A stretch of DNA of 64,000 nucleotides from Paracidovorax wautersii (GTDB lineage Bacteria; Pseudomonadota; Gammaproteobacteria; Burkholderiales; Burkholderiaceae_C). Shown here one piece after another: positions 57,401-64,000 of this stretch; the first letter of the stretch is position 1; every line of letters begins with the position of its first letter. The notes under the pieces are model-generated. The model was not told the DNA's origin, made no database searches, and was given only the letters and a program-made list of their open reading frames with translations. The stretch covers positions 62,001 to 126,000 of the forward strand of contig WNDQ01000002.1 in assembly GCA_009912175.1 (NCBI GenBank). The letters run 5' to 3'. Both the position numbers and the translations under genes were made by a program.

Positions 57401-57906
57401 GCCTGAGGGTCTTCAACCACTACGCGCAGCCGCGTGCGCAGGATGGCTTGGGGATCGACTTCGACAGCACCGAGCGCATCACCGCGTGGTGCCCAGCGAC
57501 CTGATCGCCCGGCGTGCCCGGGTCTATATGTGCGGTCCACCGGCCATGATGGACGCCTTCGCCGCAGGCCTGGTGCGACGCGGCCTGCCGCGCTTCGACA
57601 TCTTCAGCGAGGTCTTCCGCTCGCCGCCCGAGCCGCTGGTGGCCGATGGCAAGACCTATGTCGTGCGCTTCGGCAAGACCGGCGTCGACCACCGCTGGGG
57701 CGCGCAGGACGGCCCGCTGCTGTCATTTGCCGAACGGCTGGGCCTGACGCTGCCCAGCGGCTGCCGGGTCGGCCAGTGCGAGAAGCTGCGCGGTGCGTGT
57801 CGTCTCGGGCAGCGTGCGCCACCTGCATGGCGCCGAGCCCGACGAGCCCGGGGTCTGCCTGGCTTGCCAGGCGGTTCCGACCGGGGATCTCGTCCTCGAT
57901 TTCTGA
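54475..57906 (+). pseudogene. Molybdopterin oxidoreductase fused to an NAD/flavin/[2Fe-2S] reductase, two frameshifts
   Basis: The first frame gives 1009 residues (stop 57504). An N-terminal [4Fe-4S] motif (C10, C13, C17, C44) leads into a bis-MGD catalytic region; C143 in SEICNWHKD is a possible Mo ligand. The C-terminal molydop-binding domain follows (about 640-775). From about residue 799 a flavin/NAD reductase starts: ERAYSLSDAA and LLLAGGIGITPF. One missing base near 57485 shifts into the frame carrying VYMCGPPAMMDAF. One extra base near 57783 then shifts to the frame with CAVRVVSGSV and VCLACQA, which ends at 57906. Restored, it has about 1143 residues ending in a plant-type ferredoxin (CRVGQCE, SC). 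The substrate is unknown. It lies 13 nt behind the ABC importer genes. Confidence 0.75.
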
Positions 57907-57907
57907 G

Positions 57908-59362
57908 TCAGCCTTGCCGCGCCAGCATCTGCCCCGCGCGCGCCAGCACCGTGGGCTGGCCTTCGCGGTAGGCGAGGGCGCCGTTGACATAGACGGCGGT
58001 GACGCCTTCGCTCAACTGCTCGGGCTCGGCGTAGGTGGCCACGTCGCGGATGCGTTCGGGGTCGAACACGACGACGTCGGCGTGGTGGCCGGCGCGCAGC
58101 AGGCCGCGTTCGGCCAGGCGGAAGTTGCGTGCGGTCAGGCCCGTCATCTTGTAGATGGCCTGCTCCAGCGTGAACAAGTGGCGGCCGCGCCAGTAGCGCG
58201 CCAGCACGCGCGGGAAGGCGCCCCACAGGCGCGGGTGCGGGTGGCGGTCGTGCGGCAGGCCGTCCGAGCCGATCATGGTGCGCGGGTGGGCGATGACGCG
58301 CTCGACGTCGGCCTCGTCCATCTGGAAGTAGCAGGCGCCGCCGGGCTTGAGGCGCTGCGCGGCGGTGCGCACGTCCACGCCCCAGCCGGCGGCGATGTCG
58401 GCCAGCATGCGCCCGCCCAGTTCGGGGTGCGGTTCGCTCCAGGTGATGAGCACCTCGATGCCCTCGACCAGGTCTTCGCGCAGCACGGTGGAGCCGGCCA
58501 CGTAGGGGTAGACGTCCATGGCGATGGGCTGGCGCTGGCCAAGCTGGTCGATCAGCGGCAGGGTTTCCTGCGTGCGGCCCCAGTTGGCCGGGCCGGCGCA
58601 TTTGTGGTGCGAGATCACCAGCGGCACGCCGGCTTCGAAGGCGCAGTCACCGGCCTCGTGCAGGGCTTCGATGATGGCGGCCATCTCGCTGCGCAAGTGG
58701 GTGGCGTAGACGCCGCCGTGGCGCGCCACGACGCGGGCCAGCGCGGTCACTTCGTCGGCCGGTGCGGGGAAGGCTTCTTCGTAGAACAGGCCGGACGACA
58801 GGCCCAGCGTGCCGTCGGCCATGCAGGCGTCGAGCAGCGCGGCCATGCGGGCGCGCTCGTCCTCGCTGGCCGGGCGCGACAGGTCGTCCATGGCCGCAAA
58901 ACGCAGCGTGGTGTGACCGACCAGGGCGGCCACGTTGAGCGCCGGGCGCGCGGCCGTCACGGCGTCGCGGTAGGCGGCCATGCTCGGGTACTGGAACGAG
59001 TCCGCGCCCAGCAGCGTGAGCGGCGGCTGCGCCTGCGGCGTGCGGTAGGGCGCCAGCGACAGGCCGCAATTGCCCGTTACCACCGTCGTGATGCCCTGCG
59101 AAAGTTTGGGCAGGTATTCGGGCATCTTCAGCACGGCCGCGTCGTCGTGCGTGTGGGCGTCGATGAAGCCCGGCGCCACCACCTTGCCACGGCAGTCGAC
59201 GACCTCGGCCGCTGCCAGATCAATGCCGGCAGGCGGGTGCGCGCGCAGGTTTTCGCCCAGGCAGACGATGCGGCCGTCGGCCATGAGCAGGTCGCCGTGC
59301 CAGCCGGGCTGGCCCGAGCCGTCGACCAGCAGGCCGCCTTCGAGCAGGGTGATGGATGTCAT
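57908..59362 (-). CDS. N-acyl-D-amino-acid deacylase (D-aminoacylase family)
   Basis: This amidohydrolase releases D-amino acids from N-acyl forms. From ATG 59362 the product has 484 residues, close to family size. Metal ligands are visible in APGFIDAHTHDD, VTGNCG (Cys ligand), ISHHKCAG (His) and MIGSDGLPHDRHPHPR. It follows an RpiR regulator and a D-amino-acid PLP enzyme on the same strand. Its stop is one base from the convergent molybdoenzyme stop. Confidence 0.9.
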   Translation of the reverse strand: MTSITLLEGGLLVDGSGQPGWHGDLLMADGRIVCLGENLRAHPPAGIDLAAAEVVDCRGKVVAPGFIDAHTHDDAAVLKMPEYLPKLSQGITTVVTGNCGLSLAPYRTPQAQPPLTLLGADSFQYPSMAAYRDAVTAARPALNVAALVGHTTLRFAAMDDLSRPASEDERARMAALLDACMADGTLGLSSGLFYEEAFPAPADEVTALARVVARHGGVYATHLRSEMAAIIEALHEAGDCAFEAGVPLVISHHKCAGPANWGRTQETLPLIDQLGQRQPIAMDVYPYVAGSTVLREDLVEGIEVLITWSEPHPELGGRMLADIAAGWGVDVRTAAQRLKPGGACYFQMDEADVERVIAHPRTMIGSDGLPHDRHPHPRLWGAFPRVLARYWRGRHLFTLEQAIYKMTGLTARNFRLAERGLLRAGHHADVVVFDPERIRDVATYAEPEQLSEGVTAVYVNGALAYREGQPTVLARAGQMLARQG

Positions 59363-59415
59363 GGATGCGGGTCCTTGTTGTTGTCTTTTTGGTGGTCGTA
59401 GTGCTGGTCGTTGCG

Positions 59416-60330
59416 TCAGTCGTTGTCCTGGGCCGGGGCGGCCGGGCTGTCCCACACGGGCAGCGGGTAGCCCTGCACGTCGATGCCCTGGCGCTGCAGT
59501 GCCGCGCGCACCTCGCGCAGGCGGCGAAAGGCCGGATCGCCCAGGCGCTGGGCGACCAGCACCGACAGGATCTCGATGATGGTCAGGTGGGCCAGGTAGG
59601 CGTCGATGCCGACGCGCATCACGGCGTCCTCGGGCACGTCCACGGCCAGCAGCAGGTCGGCGCGCGCGGCCAGCGGCGAGCCGGGCCGCGTGATGGCCAC
59701 GGTGCGCGCGCCTTGCGCACGGGCCACGTCCACGCTGTCGAGCAGCGAAGGCATGCCGCCCACGTGCGAGAAGGCCACCACCACCGAGCCCGGACCGTGC
59801 GCGCCGGCCGCAACCTGCTGCAGGTGGTAGTCGGCCCAGGCGTTGACTGACAGGCCCAGGCGGAACAGGCGTGACTGCAGGTCGTTGGCCATGAACCACG
59901 AGGTGGCGCCCGCGCCGTAGATGTCGATGTGGGGCGCGGCGGCCAGCGCGGTGGCGGTGGCCTCGACCACGGCCAGGTCGAGCTGCGCACGCACGCCCAG
60001 CACCGAGGCCGAGGCGCTGCGAACGATCTTGCTGACCACATCCTCGGCCGAGTCGTTAAGGCTCACGTTGCGGTGCAGAGGCGAGCCGCCCAGCGCCAGC
60101 TCCTGGGCCAGCGCCAGCTTGAATTCACGCAGGCCGGCAAAACCCAGGTCGCGGCAGGTGCGCATGACGGTGGGCACCGAGCTGCCGGCGCGTTCGGCCA
60201 GTTGCTCGAAGCTTTCCTCCAGCACACGCTGCGGGTCGGCCTCGATCAGCGCCAGGATGGCCCGGCGTGTCGAAGACGCGCTGGCGCGGGCCTGCGCCAC
60301 GCGCTGCAGAAGGCAGTGTTCGGCGGCCAT
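59416..60330 (-). CDS. RpiR/MurR-family transcriptional regulator
   Basis: The product has 304 residues from ATG 60330, which overlaps the stop of the upstream gene by one base (TGATG). An N-terminal HTH_6 domain (about 25-85, with SFEQLAERAGSSVPTVMRTCRDLGF) precedes a SIS domain (about 125-260, HIDIYGAGATSWFMANDL). SIS domains usually bind phosphosugars, but RpiR proteins beside amino-acid genes are known. It probably controls the surrounding D-amino-acid module. Confidence 0.9.
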   Translation of the reverse strand: MAAEHCLLQRVAQARASASSTRRAILALIEADPQRVLEESFEQLAERAGSSVPTVMRTCRDLGFAGLREFKLALAQELALGGSPLHRNVSLNDSAEDVVSKIVRSASASVLGVRAQLDLAVVEATATALAAAPHIDIYGAGATSWFMANDLQSRLFRLGLSVNAWADYHLQQVAAGAHGPGSVVVAFSHVGGMPSLLDSVDVARAQGARTVAITRPGSPLAARADLLLAVDVPEDAVMRVGIDAYLAHLTIIEILSVLVAQRLGDPAFRRLREVRAALQRQGIDVQGYPLPVWDSPAAPAQDND

Positions 60331-61628
60331 CAGAAATGCGTGGTGATGGCATCCACCACACCGTAGCCTTCGTCGACGATGGGCATCCAGCGCCATTTGT
60401 CGAAGGTGGTGCAGGGGTGCGAGATGCCTAGGCCGATACGTTCACCCACCACGGGCGCGAGCGCGTCGTCGGCGCCAGCGTCCCAGCGCAGGTAGGCGTG
60501 CTGGTCGTTGAGCGCCGTGATCTTCCAACTGGCGGGCACGGCCTGCGGCTGCAGCGCGCCGCGTGCCGCGCGCGCGATGGGCATGGGCAGGGTGATGTCA
60601 AACGACAGGTCGCGCCGGCCCACGGCCAGAATCGCCAGGCCGGGCTCGGGGCGCGACTGCACGGCGGCCCAGACCTCCATGGCCGGGCGCAGGCCGTCGG
60701 CGCAGTCGCAGCCGATGCGCTGGTTGACCGCCGCGACCATGCGGCCATAAAAGCCATGGTCGTGCGTGACGTAGCAGCCCGAGCGCAGCAGTCCGCGCAC
60801 GGGCCGGCCCAGTGTGGGGCGCAGCCGGCCGGCCACCAGGTCGAAGATGGCAGAGCCGCCGGCGGAAAACAGCAGCTCGTCGGCCTCGAACAATTGTTCG
60901 GCGTTGGCGGCCTGGGCCACGGCCTGCACGCGGTCCATCAGCGTGGTGGCATAGGCGGTGTCGGGGCCGCTCTGGCCGGTCGCGCCCTGGCCTTCGTAGC
61001 ATTCGATGCCCACCAGCCGCACGGCCGGGCTGGCGCGCAGCGCGCGGGCCAGGGCCAGCGCCTCGTCATGCGTGCGGCAGCCGGTGCGCGCGCCGTCCAC
61101 GCCGATCTCCAGCATCACCTCGAAAGGCGGTGTGCCCGCGTGGCGCGCGGCCCAGCCGTCGATCAGGCCAAGTTGGGCCAGCGAGTCGACCAGAAAGACC
61201 ACGCGCAGGTCGGCGTGCGCGGCCCGCAACTGCTGGATGCCGGCCAGGTCGTCGTCCTGCACCACCTGGTTGGCGATCAACGCACGGCGCACGCCGGCGG
61301 CCACGCCCACGGTGAGCTGGGCGACGGTGGCAAAGGTGATGCCCCAGGCGCCCGCGTCGAGCTGGCGCGCAAAGAGCTGGGGCGACATGGTGGTCTTGCC
61401 GTGCGGGGCCATGTCCACGCCCTGGCCCTGGGCGTAGCGCTGCATCCAGTCCAGGTTGTGGGCCAGCGCCTCGCGTTTGATGAGGGCCAGCGGCAGCGGC
61501 AGGTCGCCGGCCAGCACGTTCCAGCCCGCGGTGCCCACGGCGCTGCGCGCGCGCGGCGGCTGGGTGCGGGGATAGCCCTTGTAGCTGGCGTCGAGGATGG
61601 GGTCGATCAATTCGGTGTTCATGGTCAT
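60330..61628 (-). CDS. D-threonine aldolase/D-serine dehydratase-like PLP enzyme
   Basis: The product has 432 residues with an alanine-racemase-type N-terminal barrel. The PLP Lys is K78 in DMAPHGKTTM. A C-terminal DSD-like domain holds the metal-ligand segment ISHPCTTFDKW (His, Cys) typical of zinc-dependent D-serine dehydratases, and CYVTHDHGFYG lies before it. It likely degrades a D-hydroxy amino acid released by the neighbouring deacylase. The exact substrate cannot be read from sequence. Confidence 0.85.
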   Translation of the reverse strand: MTMNTELIDPILDASYKGYPRTQPPRARSAVGTAGWNVLAGDLPLPLALIKREALAHNLDWMQRYAQGQGVDMAPHGKTTMSPQLFARQLDAGAWGITFATVAQLTVGVAAGVRRALIANQVVQDDDLAGIQQLRAAHADLRVVFLVDSLAQLGLIDGWAARHAGTPPFEVMLEIGVDGARTGCRTHDEALALARALRASPAVRLVGIECYEGQGATGQSGPDTAYATTLMDRVQAVAQAANAEQLFEADELLFSAGGSAIFDLVAGRLRPTLGRPVRGLLRSGCYVTHDHGFYGRMVAAVNQRIGCDCADGLRPAMEVWAAVQSRPEPGLAILAVGRRDLSFDITLPMPIARAARGALQPQAVPASWKITALNDQHAYLRWDAGADDALAPVVGERIGLGISHPCTTFDKWRWMPIVDEGYGVVDAITTHF

Positions 61629-61640
61629 GCCTTGGGCTGT

Positions 61641-63541
<1,901 letters not shown>

Positions 63542-63545
<4 letters not shown>

Positions 63546-64000
63546 GCGGTCTTCTTGAGTTTGGGGTCGAGCAGGTCGCGCACGCCGTCGCCCAGCAGCT
63601 GCAGCGACAGCGCCGTCAGGATGATGGCCAGGCCCGGGAACAGCACCACCCACATCGCGCGGTCGGCGTACTGCTGGCTGCCCGCGACCATGGTGCCCCA
63701 GGTGGGAATCTCGGGCGGCACGCCCACGCCCAGGAAGGACAGGCCGGCTTCGGCCAGGATGGCGTAGGCGAAGATGAAGGAGCCCTGCACCAGCACGGGC
63801 GAGAGCAGGCTGGGCAGCACGTGGTGCCACAGGATGTGCGGCGTGCGCGCGCCGATGGCGCGGGCGGCCTCGACGAACAGCAGCTCGCGCACCACCAGCG
63901 TGGAGGCGCGCACCACGCGCGCCACGCGCGGCGTGTAGACCAGCACCAGCGCCAGCACCACGTTGGAGAGCGACGGCCCGAGGATGGCCACCAGCGCGAT
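63542..64000 (-). CDS. Dipeptide-type ABC permease (DppC-like), partial
   Basis: The C-terminal 150 or so residues are visible and the 5' part lies beyond the window. The EAA loop [20 protein letters not shown] and the DppC-type ending ([20 protein letters not shown]) are clear. Other transporter genes (DppB, DppA) should lie to the right. Confidence 0.9.

Overview
The window is about 64 kb of high-GC DNA. Its gene content and order point to a betaproteobacterium of the order Burkholderiales, most like the Alcaligenaceae (Bordetella, Achromobacter, Pigmentiphaga and relatives). The signs are the rpsB-tsf-pyrH-frr-uppS-cdsA-dxr-rseP-bamA-skp-lpxD-fabZ-lpxA-lpxB-rnhB block, an aceE-aceF-lpdA operon whose lpdA carries its own lipoyl domain, and a ben/cat cluster beside an AAHS-type benzoate transporter. 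The taxon is inferred from gene order only.

Region 1 (1 to about 33.6 kb) is conserved core. A partial FAD-dependent amino-acid oxidase-like gene is followed by a long co-directional set for translation factors, UMP kinase, isoprenoid and phospholipid precursors, outer-membrane assembly, lipid A synthesis and RNase HII. A block of minus-strand genes follows: a YciO-like protein, an EamA transporter, a PHP phosphoesterase, Cu/Zn superoxide dismutase, a YdcF-like protein, oligopeptidase A, FolD and a two-component system. Divergent from the two-component system is the pyruvate dehydrogenase operon. The core ends at tRNA-Asn(GTT). I found no broken gene in this half.

Region 2 (33.6 to 45.1 kb) is aromatic catabolism: catB, catA, benABCD, a benzoate MFS transporter, pcaD, catC and a tannase/feruloyl-esterase-like lipoprotein, all on the plus strand. 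Together they would take benzoate through catechol and muconate to 3-oxoadipate. The divergent LysR regulator is broken by a frameshift and a stop codon. The final steps (pcaIJ, pcaF) are not in the window.

Region 3 (45.1 to 50.3 kb) looks like a lysine/2-aminoadipate catabolic module: an ALDH7-type semialdehyde dehydrogenase, a divergent XRE-cupin regulator with a perfect palindrome upstream, a frameshifted DUF1338/HglS-type 2-oxoadipate decarboxylase and a LysN-like aminotransferase.

Region 4 (50.5 to 57.9 kb) is an operon-like set: a polyamine-type ABC importer (Tat-exported binding protein, two permeases, ATPase) leading directly into a very large molybdopterin oxidoreductase fused to an NAD/flavin/[2Fe-2S] reductase. 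Permease 2, the ATPase and the fusion enzyme each carry small indels; the permease lesion is an extra copy of a TTCC tetranucleotide repeat just after the start codon. I see this as the least described system in the window.

Region 5 (57.9 to 64 kb, minus strand) is a D-amino-acid scavenging module: a dipeptide-type ABC importer (partial permease and a double-ATPase fusion), a D-threonine aldolase/D-serine dehydratase-like PLP enzyme, an RpiR regulator and an N-acyl-D-amino-acid deacylase.

All lesions I could find lie between 34.0 and 57.8 kb and none lie in the core. That pattern suggests real decay or slippage in accessory genes rather than evenly spread sequence error, but only raw reads can decide this.
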